Source of the DNA: Robiginitomaculum sp.
GTDB taxonomy: Bacteria; Pseudomonadota; Alphaproteobacteria; Caulobacterales; Maricaulaceae
Assembly: GCA_023301505.1 (NCBI GenBank)
Contig: JALZUP010000105.1
Span: 1-45,896 of the forward strand
Length of the DNA: 45,896 bases
Direction: 5' to 3'
The position numbers were made by a program, and so were the translations under genes. Positions 36,602-45,878 of this stretch are shown here, in pieces. Below the pieces are notes generated by a model, which was given only the letters and a program-made list of their open reading frames with translations, was not told the origin of the DNA and made no database searches. Every line of letters begins with the position of its first letter. Position 1 is the first letter of the stretch.

Positions 36602-36805
36602 ATGAAATACATCCAACCATCCGCCAACAACACCTTCGGGGACATACTAGGCGCAGCAGGGGCCGCAGCATTCAACGGAGAAGGAAAAGGCTTAGGCGTT
36701 AATTTTCGCCACGAAGTACCTTTTGAAAGTGCCGCAAGTTTGGCAGGTGCTTTATTAGCTGCATTAATATTATGGAGCTTATTTAAAAAATTTGCCTTAG
36801 AATAA
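36602..36805 (+). CDS. small single-TM protein
   Basis: MKYIQPSANNTFGDILGAAGAAAFNGEGKG ... LAGALLAALILWSLFKKF. Confidence 0.65.
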   Translation: MKYIQPSANNTFGDILGAAGAAAFNGEGKGLGVNFRHEVPFESAASLAGALLAALILWSLFKKFALE

Positions 36806-36806
36806 T

Positions 36807-37805
36807 ATGAGTAGAGCAAGAGCAGTATCAACCAAAAAAAAAAAACCATGGTTCGTTAGCCCCTCTGTGAAAGTACAGAAGGAATACAATGTAGCCTTGG
36901 AACTCCGAAAAATATTTTTGGAGATCAAATGGAGGGATGGTGCGACTTGCTGTAGCAATAAAGATTGTAGGCAAGTAAAGTGGTGTTTTTGGCACAAAGA
37001 AGCACTAGTGTTAGAGACGGATTGGGAAACCCCCTCTACTACTTTTCTGATAGGCGACACTAGATCTACTTATAGTTGCTTACTCTTCCAAGAATCGACT
37101 AAGGATTTACGGGATTTTTTGATTGCAGAAGGCGTAGCAGTCCAATTAGGGGATATCGTAACGCTGCAAGCAAAGGTTTGTAACTGCAAAAACTGCGAAG
37201 CGCAATCTGAGGATATGGAGATGCAATTAGAATTATCTCCGGCGGAGCAAACAGGAGGCGAGTTGTACGGCAAAGACCGATTAACGGACTATGATGCCTG
37301 TTTGGCAGCAGACCCATCCGTTCCAGTTTCGGTAGTGGCGTATTGCGACCAAATAACGAATGAGCCTTGCTATGTGATGGTCAATCAATTGACAGGTCAA
37401 ATCAATAAAAACGCAAATCCTACTAACTGGATACTTCCTTATAAAGAAACTTCTTTGGTTTGCAAAGAGTGGAAACAAAACTTTGCAGCAATTGGACAAG
37501 ATTTAAAACTAACGAAAGATATTATTATCCAGTTAGCAAAAGACGCAGGGGTTAAGTTGAAATCAGGTGATGAAATATCGGACATCAAACAAGCAGTTAT
37601 TCATTTGAAAAACAAAAGAGGACAAGCTAGTTTTTCGGATGGATCTGTAGTTGAAGCAACTACAAGCGACATGTTGGTCGTTAATTGTAACGGCTATAAT
37701 AATGTAGACGATGGCGGTATGTTCGATTATCAAGATGTGGACGATGACTTCTGTGTTATAGTTAAAAAAGGGTCTGTCATTACTTTAGAATTATTTTTTG
37801 CATAG
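36807..37805 (+). CDS. Cys-rich putative structural/spike protein
   Basis: 332 aa; C-terminus FCVIVKKGSVITLELFFA resembles that of 37873..38367. Confidence 0.7.
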   Translation: MSRARAVSTKKKKPWFVSPSVKVQKEYNVALELRKIFLEIKWRDGATCCSNKDCRQVKWCFWHKEALVLETDWETPSTTFLIGDTRSTYSCLLFQESTKDLRDFLIAEGVAVQLGDIVTLQAKVCNCKNCEAQSEDMEMQLELSPAEQTGGELYGKDRLTDYDACLAADPSVPVSVVAYCDQITNEPCYVMVNQLTGQINKNANPTNWILPYKETSLVCKEWKQNFAAIGQDLKLTKDIIIQLAKDAGVKLKSGDEISDIKQAVIHLKNKRGQASFSDGSVVEATTSDMLVVNCNGYNNVDDGGMFDYQDVDDDFCVIVKKGSVITLELFFA

Positions 37806-37825
37806 TTGTTTTTTTTAAATAACTA

Positions 37826-37839
37826 TTGCATAAATCATA
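37826..37839. promoter_or_regulatory. TTGCATAATTCGTG-like motif, copy 7
   Basis: TTGCATAAATCATA. Confidence 0.4.
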
Positions 37840-37872
37840 TTTTTTATTTAAAAAATTAAAAAGCATTTTATA

Positions 37873-38367
37873 ATGGGAAAAGGTTCAAGATCAAGATCAG
37901 GACAAAGAGATTTAAGTGGCTTAACGCCACCTAATCACGATTACGGGATTGATTTGTGCGCACCAGTAGGCGGCGGTGACGTAGTAGTGGATAGAGCAAC
38001 ATTGCTGAAACTTGTTCAAGACAATTATTTAACGCCTTATGGTTGTCTTCCTGGTACAGGAAATAAATGGGATTTAGTAACTGCGGCAGTAGAAACTACC
38101 TCCAAGGGCGATGATTCTGTAAAGTGTGATGTTTTAGGCGTCGATCACACTGTACAAGGCTGGCATAATGCAGTTATTACGGAGCACACAAATGAGTCAG
38201 GTGTTGGGCCAGGTGGAGAGAAGACATTTGGCGTAGAGATCAAAGACCAAAATTGTGATGGTAAAGCGGATATCGCTCTAGCAGCAGATTTTCAAATTGT
38301 CATCCAAGAGGGTGGAGCTGTTACTGTGGAGTTATGCGTGTCTTGTTTCTTAGATGCTAAAGGGTAA
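37873..38367 (+). CDS. putative structural protein
   Basis: 164 aa; FQIVIQEGGAVTVELCVSCF C-terminal motif. Confidence 0.7.
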   Translation: MGKGSRSRSGQRDLSGLTPPNHDYGIDLCAPVGGGDVVVDRATLLKLVQDNYLTPYGCLPGTGNKWDLVTAAVETTSKGDDSVKCDVLGVDHTVQGWHNAVITEHTNESGVGPGGEKTFGVEIKDQNCDGKADIALAADFQIVIQEGGAVTVELCVSCFLDAKG

Positions 38368-38458
38368 ATAGTACAAGTAGTAAGTAATCAAAAAAAGCAA
38401 ACAAAAAAAAAGGTGTGGCAGTTAAAACAACCGCTAGACCTTTTTTTATAATTAAAAA

Positions 38459-41400
38459 ATGAAGCAGGTAATTTTATATTTCTTTTTACTTCTTACAAGT
38501 TTTTCGGCTTTTTCTCAAGAAGGGGACCTAGCTAGAGCTTGTGTTGTCGAGAGCAACGATTTCGTTGCTCTTAATGAGTCAATTCAAGTAGAATTTGTAA
38601 GAGGCGTGGCATGTTGTTATACGGATAGTATTATGCCTAATGGAAAGTTGTATAAATTGCCTGAGTGTCCCGATTTTGTTTGGGGGGAGTGCCAAAAAGA
38701 ATCCAACTGCTACGTATCTAAAAATGCTTATTGGCTGATAGATAATACAGGCACTAGCTTTGCAGAAAATACAATCTACGAAATTAAATGGGATGACGGA
38801 ACGGTATCGGTTACCTCCCAATTACCAACAACATCTTGGACGAATCAATTATTGTATTGGGCCGCTGTCACTTTTAATGATGGAACAGATTTATGCTTAG
38901 AGCAACCATCTTGTGATGATTTCGGACCGAATGGTTGTGGTGGTTTACCTGCTCCTCCGACAGAGGTTTTAAATAGTGGTCAAGACCTAAAACCAATTTT
39001 CGCAAGATATTTAAATCAGACTTGTTGCTACACAGAGAGAATACCAAAAGAAGTAACAATTGTAGGAGGAGACAATCCTGCTAGAATTGGTAGAAAACTA
39101 CCGCTAGTCGTTTTTTATGGCGCAGAACAAAAATATAATGTCTGTGAATCTTGTGGGGAGGAACCTATTTTCTATGCATGGGGTACTGAGAATATTATTG
39201 CAGAAAAAGATTTGCCTATCTGTACAGAACCTTGTGGTTTTCAATTTCCAGCATTAACGAAACCAACTTGTACTTTTTTCTTAGTGGATGGATGTGATCA
39301 AAATGCCACCCCCGTAAAAGCCGTTAAAATACAATTTGTTGACTGTGGCGACGGGAAGGTTATTAATGCGATCTATGAAATAGATGCTACTGGTGCATTG
39401 ATTGATTACCAACCGATAGAAGTAGACGGAGAGGTAGATATTGATGATTGTAATGGAGGTATTATAGTGTCTCCTGTTCCTGTTGTAGATTGCTACGATT
39501 ACTCGCAATTAGAGCGAGAAATTTGCATTATAAGTGATGGAATAGAATGCGCTGCCTATCAAACAATTAATTACTGTGATAATATCGCAACCGATACAAC
39601 AGTCAGTACAATAGAAGGAGTCACAACAGAATACACTCAAATTGACTGCAACAAATGCTACCAAATAGCTGGTTGTCTAGATTTTCGTTTAGCAGTCGCT
39701 TCTATAGTTACATTAGGCGATGGAACGACTATACCTGTAAGTGGATCAGGCAAGCAACAAGATGTGATAGATGCAGTTGTTGCTCAGTGCGGTGGTACTG
39801 GCTACTACGCATTAGGCTTGAATCAAGGAGGACAGTCATACACCTGCGATAATGTAAATTTGGGGGAATTTGTGTTCACTGGATTATCCTGCGACTTAGA
39901 GAGTTTCACGACCCAATTCGGAATATATAATTTTACGGACTATGGTAATTGTGGTTACCCAATCACTATAGCTCAAGAAAATTGTACAAAATCAGAAAGA
40001 GCATTTTGTGCGCTAATAGATGGTGTAAATAAAACGATCTACCGAATAGTTGAAACCTGTAATACTACAGAAAATATCACCTACGAAGATGCATTAGGTA
40101 ATCCAGTCAAAGGCACTGAATTTAAAGAATGTAATTGTGCAGATTATTTAGTACAAGATCTATTCGAATTGCAAGAAGTAACAGGTGATTTGATTGTTCG
40201 TAATTGGGATATATCGACTATTATTCCAAATGATTTTCCTAACGAGGCAGCAGCTAGTCAAATACTCGATAATTTTGACTTTACGCAAACACCTACATCA
40301 GGGCCAGTTTCCTCCGCCGATTTAACGCTAAATGACACAAATAATTCAGGGCAAGTACAAGATGTAGAAGTAAAGAAAGGGTACATAATAGTAGATGCTC
40401 CAATTTCTCTAAGATTCTACGCCAATTCAGAAGGCGTATTAAGAGTCAGACTAGGGGATTGTTGTAGCGAATTAATCGAGCTATACACCTATGCAAAATC
40501 AGTCGGGCTAGAAAGTACGCCTACTATTGATTTGCAAAAGGGGATACATCGTATAGAGTTGATTAATTTAGACTATGGTGCATCTAATTCTAAGTGGACA
40601 ACACAATATAGCTATGATAATATCAACTACACAAACGACAATACACCTCCTGGTATTCGGTATTCTTCCACCAAGCCAAACGAAATTTGTAAGAAGGTGC
40701 AAAAATGTACTACTACAGGAGCCTTTACAGATTTCTTAACAAACAACCCTGTTGATATAGCTAATTGCTACACCAAAAGCTTGCTATGTACGCCTGCACC
40801 AGTAGTCGCTCAAAATGAAGGCTGTGTACAAATATGTGCCGATCCTTGTGATGGTGTGGACCTGAAGTCAACTAAGACTCAAAGTGAATATGATTGTAGA
40901 GTCTCAAATATAGAATATGACAGTACTTTTAATTGGATGTGCATAGATGGTGTCAAATTACCAAAAGACACTATAGTAGTAGAAAACACAATAAGCGAAG
41001 GGTGTCAAGACATTCCCGATATGAAATTGTCGGCAGACTTGGACGATGGAGACCTACAAATAGTAGGGTGGAATGGACCTCAGAATCAACCAAACTGCCC
41101 ACTATATGGCAGTTTTACTTTTTGTTTCAAAGCAGACTTATCCGCACCGAATACTTTGACTATGGTATCGCTTTCAAAAGACCCGAATGAGACTACTTGG
41201 GTTAGCGAATTTGTTTGGTATTTACAAAACCGAACAGCTCCTAGAGCGGCCTACTATGAAATAACAGGTGGCTATGTTGATGGTTGGGAAAATCTAACAG
41301 CTAACTCTGTTGTTGAAATATGTATGGATAGAGATATAGTCGCAGCTACAATGACTTACACTAGAGACGGGGTAGTTGATTTTGTTTCTAATCTAACAAC

Positions 41401-41977
41401 AGCGGGGGAGTTAGGTCCCTTGTATTTCGACAATTCTTTCTATGCCGCCAATTCTGGTTTTTGGGTAGATAACGGTGCGGCACATGTAATATATGACATA
41501 GTATACTGCGAAAAAGAAAGCGCTTCTAAAGTAATTAACTCGTCAAGGATGTTAAATATTTCAGTCGATAATATTCCAGTTGATGATATAGCTAATTCGC
41601 CTTGGTTTTGGCAGTATGCGGCAACAGGAATAATTGAAGAAGAATTGAAAGAAGAAATGTCTTTCTTTAATTTATCCCAAAAAGACTTAGATAATTTGAT
41701 TGTCAGTATAACAGCAGATGCAAGTATAGGGGAAACCAGTGAAGAACTGTCTGAAAAGATATTCTTTCATCTAAAGCGCCCATACGCAGTAAGCACTATC
41801 TACAGAGAATTCAAGTTAAAGCAACTAAGAACTTTCTCGATAGATCGTAACATCATCACAGAAGATCAAAAAATAAGGAAAACAGATCTAATCATTAGAA
41901 TGTTAGCCTGGGCACAAAAAAACCGAATCATCACAAAGGCGCAATACGAGGAAGAGGTCCTAAGGGTGGCTCAGTAA
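38459..41977 (+). CDS. large secreted Cys-rich protein, putative surface/receptor-binding protein
   Basis: 1172 aa; signal peptide MKQVILYFFLLLTSFSAFSQ; many CC/CxxC motifs; helical C-terminus. Confidence 0.8.
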   Translation: MKQVILYFFLLLTSFSAFSQEGDLARACVVESNDFVALNESIQVEFVRGVACCYTDSIMPNGKLYKLPECPDFVWGECQKESNCYVSKNAYWLIDNTGTSFAENTIYEIKWDDGTVSVTSQLPTTSWTNQLLYWAAVTFNDGTDLCLEQPSCDDFGPNGCGGLPAPPTEVLNSGQDLKPIFARYLNQTCCYTERIPKEVTIVGGDNPARIGRKLPLVVFYGAEQKYNVCESCGEEPIFYAWGTENIIAEKDLPICTEPCGFQFPALTKPTCTFFLVDGCDQNATPVKAVKIQFVDCGDGKVINAIYEIDATGALIDYQPIEVDGEVDIDDCNGGIIVSPVPVVDCYDYSQLEREICIISDGIECAAYQTINYCDNIATDTTVSTIEGVTTEYTQIDCNKCYQIAGCLDFRLAVASIVTLGDGTTIPVSGSGKQQDVIDAVVAQCGGTGYYALGLNQGGQSYTCDNVNLGEFVFTGLSCDLESFTTQFGIYNFTDYGNCGYPITIAQENCTKSERAFCALIDGVNKTIYRIVETCNTTENITYEDALGNPVKGTEFKECNCADYLVQDLFELQEVTGDLIVRNWDISTIIPNDFPNEAAASQILDNFDFTQTPTSGPVSSADLTLNDTNNSGQVQDVEVKKGYIIVDAPISLRFYANSEGVLRVRLGDCCSELIELYTYAKSVGLESTPTIDLQKGIHRIELINLDYGASNSKWTTQYSYDNINYTNDNTPPGIRYSSTKPNEICKKVQKCTTTGAFTDFLTNNPVDIANCYTKSLLCTPAPVVAQNEGCVQICADPCDGVDLKSTKTQSEYDCRVSNIEYDSTFNWMCIDGVKLPKDTIVVENTISEGCQDIPDMKLSADLDDGDLQIVGWNGPQNQPNCPLYGSFTFCFKADLSAPNTLTMVSLSKDPNETTWVSEFVWYLQNRTAPRAAYYEITGGYVDGWENLTANSVVEICMDRDIVAATMTYTRDGVVDFVSNLTTAGELGPLYFDNSFYAANSGFWVDNGAAHVIYDIVYCEKESASKVINSSRMLNISVDNIPVDDIANSPWFWQYAATGIIEEELKEEMSFFNLSQKDLDNLIVSITADASIGETSEELSEKIFFHLKRPYAVSTIYREFKLKQLRTFSIDRNIITEDQKIRKTDLIIRMLAWAQKNRIITKAQYEEEVLRVAQ

Positions 41978-42115
41978 ATCATACATCATACATTATACAT
42001 CATATATCCAACACGCAAGCTAAACAGATATATGATTTAAGATGTATGATTTCGACAACAACAAGAACAGTCCCAAAGGGACGACACCCTGTAGCCCATG
42101 ACGCAGTCATGGGAC
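41976..42115. repeat. R3+R2 composite repeat
   Basis: R2 ends 15 nt before ATG 42130. Confidence 0.8.
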
Positions 42116-42129
42116 TTAGAAAAGCAACC

Positions 42130-42321
42130 ATGAAAAATATCCTAAACCTACTACCCGAAATTATCCAAGTAATCGGAAAGCTAATTGCTCCGAAAAACTT
42201 AGACGATAAAATAAAGTGGGCAGAATGGAAGCTAAAAAGTAAGTTTGAAAAGAAGCGACTACGAGTAAAATGGCGACAAGAACGCAGAGCATTGAAAAAA
42301 GAATACAGAAAAAAAAAGTAA
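42130..42321 (+). CDS. small basic protein
   Basis: MKNILNLLPEIIQVIGKLIAPKN ... KKEYRKKK; upstream extension in the ORF track is repeat sequence. Confidence 0.65.
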   Translation: MKNILNLLPEIIQVIGKLIAPKNLDDKIKWAEWKLKSKFEKKRLRVKWRQERRALKKEYRKKK

Positions 42322-42329
42322 CAGCATAA

Positions 42330-42662
42330 ATGGAAAACTTAGAATCTTGGCAAATATTCGTATGGACTATAGGAGCTGGTCTAATCGGGTTTTTCTTGAA
42401 ATTTATTTTTGACTCCTTCAATAACAACTTGAAGGACAAAAGTAACGACATAGAAGAAATCAAAAAGACCATACAAGGAGAATCCGAGAAAATACTACAA
42501 AAGGTAAATGACATATTCGTAAAATTAGGCGTCATGGAAGTACATCAAAAAAACCAAGCCGCCGACATAAAAAAAAACGAACGCTCTATTACAAGCTTGC
42601 AAGAAAAATCAAACGAACACGACAAGCGCCTAGCGAGGCTAGAGGATTTATCTAAAGAATAG
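42330..42662 (+). CDS. TM plus coiled-coil protein, holin-like topology
   Basis: IFVWTIGAGLIGFFLKFIF then long heptad region. Confidence 0.65.
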   Translation: MENLESWQIFVWTIGAGLIGFFLKFIFDSFNNNLKDKSNDIEEIKKTIQGESEKILQKVNDIFVKLGVMEVHQKNQAADIKKNERSITSLQEKSNEHDKRLARLEDLSKE

Positions 42663-42665
42663 CCG

Positions 42666-42696
42666 TCATCGGACGGCGATAGCCATCCGATGAATA
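42666..42696. repeat. R1 hairpin repeat
   Basis: tcatcggacggcgatagccatccgatgaata. Confidence 0.9.
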
Positions 42697-42723
42697 AGCA
42701 AGGAGAAACAGAGGATAAACAAC

Positions 42724-42880
42724 TCCCAACCCCCCAAGGGGAAGATCAGATCAAAAGGTATTCGTTAAAGGATAAATACCAGATCAAAAAGATTGACACA
42801 GAAAAAGCAGAAACCGAATCAATGGAAAAGCAGCGACTTAAAAGAAAGCACTGCACGCTCCCCCTTGGGGGTTGGGGGTA
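42724..42880. repeat. R4 MITE-like repeat
   Basis: Same termini and interior as 30286..30440. Confidence 0.85.
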
Positions 42881-42939
42881 AGAAACAAAAGCAAAAGCTC
42901 CCCTCAAAAGGATCAGCACCATCAAAATAAAAATAATAA

Positions 42940-44130
42940 ATGCACAAAATACTATACAAGGCAACCATATTACTAGTAGCCATCATCTTCACCCTAATAA
43001 TAGGAACAGCCATCAAAGCCTGTAACTACGAAGCGCCAGCGCCCCAGTTGCCAATAGCAGAAAACGTACAAAAATACGAACGATGCGGTACCCAAGCATA
43101 CTGCGAAGAACTACTAAAAGACCCCGAATACAAAAAAGAATTCGAGCGAAGAAGTAAATACCTAGACGGCATCCAAGGCAGAATAGCACAGCGCACAGAA
43201 AATGTTCTAAAAATACCAGTAGCTATACATTTTCAAGGCGTCGCAGACAGTGTCTCCAGAGAATGTCTAGAAGCAGTATCTCAAGAACAAATACAAAAAC
43301 TAAACGACGACTTCCAAAGAAAAAACACCGATAGAAACCTATTCGAAATCAGAAAAGGAATGTATCCAGGCGTAGAAGCAGGCGCAGTAGAATTCGTCTT
43401 TCAAATAGCCAATCAAAACCACCCAAAAGAATTTGGCCTACAAGACGACGACCTAGCAGTAACAATAAATAAAGTAACCGGTGACCGAGAATTTAGATTC
43501 GCAGGCTACCTAAATATTTTTGTATTCGACATAGAAAACAACATATTGGGCTATAGCCCACTAGGCGGCGCCACGAATGGCGATGGCGTTGTCATCGCCC
43601 CGTTCGCATTCGGCACAGCAACAGCTTGTGGAAAGTTCGGCGGCGTCGCTGATTTTGAAGAAGGCAGAACCTTAACGCACGAGTTAGGACATTACCTATC
43701 GCTCAATCACATTTGGGCCGTACAAAATAATTGTGCCACAGATGACGGCATACCAGATACCCCTGAGTCAGATAGTCCAAATTTCGGTTGTCCAGCCGTA
43801 AACGTAATAAAATGCGGCAGTCAAGACCTATTCTTGAACTATATGGACTATACGAACGACAACTGCATGGTCATGTTCACAAAAGGACAATCAGACAGAA
43901 TGAGTAACTGGATAAGTCTCTTCGGGCAACGACTAACAAACAACGCAGAAATAGTTATTTCAAATCCGGAAGAAGAAGACCCAGTTGCAGAAGTACCGAT
44001 ACAGCCAATAGATCCACCTGAAGAGGAAGAGGAAGAGGAAGAGGAAGAGGAAGAGGAAGAGGAAGAGGAAGAGCCGAACGATGGAAAAAGCTGGTGGACT
44101 GCATTTTGGGATTGGGTACTAGGCAGGTAG
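42940..44130 (+). CDS. M43-type (pappalysin-like) zinc metalloprotease with poly-Glu tail
   Basis: TLTHELGHYLSLNHIW, NYMDYTNDNCMVMFTKGQSDRM; Glu18-type run, C-terminal KSWWTAFWDWVLGR. Confidence 0.88.
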   Translation: MHKILYKATILLVAIIFTLIIGTAIKACNYEAPAPQLPIAENVQKYERCGTQAYCEELLKDPEYKKEFERRSKYLDGIQGRIAQRTENVLKIPVAIHFQGVADSVSRECLEAVSQEQIQKLNDDFQRKNTDRNLFEIRKGMYPGVEAGAVEFVFQIANQNHPKEFGLQDDDLAVTINKVTGDREFRFAGYLNIFVFDIENNILGYSPLGGATNGDGVVIAPFAFGTATACGKFGGVADFEEGRTLTHELGHYLSLNHIWAVQNNCATDDGIPDTPESDSPNFGCPAVNVIKCGSQDLFLNYMDYTNDNCMVMFTKGQSDRMSNWISLFGQRLTNNAEIVISNPEEEDPVAEVPIQPIDPPEEEEEEEEEEEEEEEEEEPNDGKSWWTAFWDWVLGR

Positions 44131-44131
44131 C

Positions 44132-44163
44132 TTCATCGGACGGCGCTAGCCATCCGATGAATA
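44132..44163. repeat. R1 hairpin repeat
   Basis: ttcatcggacggcgctagccatccgatgaata. Confidence 0.9.
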
Positions 44164-44200
44164 GGAAAGGATACTATAATCATAATTAAAAAAAAATAAA

Positions 44201-44596
44201 ATGCTAGGATTGCCACACATAATATCAGGATTAGTTGGATTGGCTTTAGGAACTTTGTTAGACGAAGAAATAAATGAAAATACAGATAATGAAACCGACC
44301 CAGATAATGATAGATATTATGTTTTTTTTGAAGGAGAAGATAATGATGGTAGCAGCAGAAAAATTTCTGTTAATTTTCCTGAATACAGGAAAGCAGTAGA
44401 TTTTTACAACTCAATTAATAAGTTGAAAGAATTTAGTTTAGAAAAAATTAAAGATAACGAATATTTTGAGGAAGGAACGATGTATAAGGATAGAGATATA
44501 GAATTTTATTTAGAGGAAGGTGAAAAATACAAATCAACAGAAGTTTCAATAGGATATGGAGACCAAACATTTGAAAGATTGGTGTTTGATGTATGA
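44201..44596 (+). CDS. hypothetical acidic protein
   Basis: 131-aa ORF. Confidence 0.65.
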   Translation: MLGLPHIISGLVGLALGTLLDEEINENTDNETDPDNDRYYVFFEGEDNDGSSRKISVNFPEYRKAVDFYNSINKLKEFSLEKIKDNEYFEEGTMYKDRDIEFYLEEGEKYKSTEVSIGYGDQTFERLVFDV

Positions 44597-44617
44597 TTTT
44601 CCGAACAGGAAAAACAA

Positions 44618-44771
44618 CCCCCAACCCCCACGGGGGAGATCAGATCAAAAAGGTATTATCACAGGATAAACGCCAGATCAAAAAAAATTGATAAAGGACA
44701 AAGATCAGATCAAAAAGAAAAGCAGCAACTTAAAAGAAAGCACTGCAAGCTCCCCCTTGGGGGTTGGGGGT
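44618..44771. repeat. R4 MITE-like repeat
   Basis: Terminal inverted repeats as above. Confidence 0.85.
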
Positions 44772-44823
44772 AAGAAACAAAAACAAAAGCCAAGATCAAA
44801 AGGATCAGCACCATCTAAAAAAA

Positions 44824-44922
44824 AATCAGAAATCATAAATCAGAATTCATACATCATATATCCACATGATTTAAACCACGCAGATATATGATTGATGATG
44901 TAAGATGTATGATCTATGATTT
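44824..44922. repeat. R3 AT-rich dyad repeat
   Basis: aaatcataaatcagaattcatacatcat ... gatatatgattgatgatg. Confidence 0.75.
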
Positions 44923-44939
44923 TGTCACAGGACAAACAA

Positions 44940-45095
44940 CCCCCCAACCCCCAAGAGGGAGATCAGATCAAAAAGGAATTATCACAGGATAAACGCCAGA
45001 TCAAAAAAAGATTGATAAAGGACAAAGATCAGATCAAACAAAAAGCAGCGACTTAAAAGAAAGCACTGCACGCTCCCCCCTTGGGGGTTGGGGGT
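44940..45095. repeat. R4 MITE-like repeat
   Basis: Terminal inverted repeats as above. Confidence 0.85.
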
Positions 45096-45289
45096 AAGAA
45101 ACAAAAGCAAAAGCCAAGATCAAAAGGATCCGCAACATCAAAAAAAAGCCACTCAAAAAGAGCAGCTTTGAAAAATTCCTATAAAACGGAGAAAACTTAA
45201 TCGAAACACTAATGATTAAGTAATACAGCAAATATATACATAAATATTCCATAAATCGTAAAAACAAAGCAATTAAATATAGAATTATT

Positions 45290-45697
45290 ATGAAATATAA
45301 GATTTTATCAATTTTTACCCTACTAATACTAGCAGTTACGCTAGCCAGCGCCCAAACAAAAATAGGCCAACTAGCACCCTGCCTAGACGCAGCAGGCGCC
45401 CCATTAGCAGGCTGTCAAATCATATCGGGGACTGACGGGAAATACAAGCAAGTAGTATTCGCTGCTTGTTTATGTGTAGATGGAAACGTGATCAAAAAAT
45501 ACGTCAACGCAAAAAACTACGCAGACACCTGCCACACGGAAATACTACCAGGCTTATGCAACGAGGAGCAAGTAGTCGTTAATCCGATTACGGAATCGAG
45601 TAGTTTCGGATTGTGCAGCAGCACGATTACGGAAACGAGCAGCTTCGGGCTATGCAGCAGCACGATTACCGAAACGAGTAGCTTCGGGTCCTGCTAA
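45290..45697 (+). CDS. secreted small Cys-rich protein with C-terminal 13-aa repeats
   Basis: signal MKYKILSIFTLLILAVTLASAQ; ITESSSFGLCSST repeats (39-bp units at 45587, 45626, 45665). Confidence 0.75.
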   Translation: MKYKILSIFTLLILAVTLASAQTKIGQLAPCLDAAGAPLAGCQIISGTDGKYKQVVFAACLCVDGNVIKKYVNAKNYADTCHTEILPGLCNEEQVVVNPITESSSFGLCSSTITETSSFGLCSSTITETSSFGSC

Positions 45698-45725
45698 ATA
45701 TATGATCTTGTCACAGGACAAACAA

Positions 45726-45878
45726 CCCCCAACCCCCAAGGGGGAGATCAGATCAAAAAGGTATTATCACAGGATAAACGCCAGATCAAAAAGTATTATC
45801 ACAGGATAAACACCAGATCAAGCAAAACGCAGCCACTTAAAAGAAAGCACTGCAAGCTCCCCCGTGGGGGTTGGGGGT
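45726..45878. repeat. R4 MITE-like repeat
   Basis: Terminal inverted repeats as above. Confidence 0.85.

Noticed and set aside
42046-42129. N-terminal extension MISTTTRTVPKGRHPVAHDAVMGLRKAT of ORF 42046..42321
   Set aside because: It is translated R2 repeat; ATG 42130 is the likely start
42690-42964. ORFs 42690..42881(+), 42746..42964(-), 42819..43016(-), and similar at 30198..30449, 44688..44891, 45034..45267
   Set aside because: They translate the R4 repeat (shared YPQPPRGERAVLSFKSL-type peptide) and are not independent genes
30811-45697. Tailed phage or contractile injection system cluster
   Set aside because: No terminase, portal, sheath, tube, tape measure or baseplate-like sequence recognised
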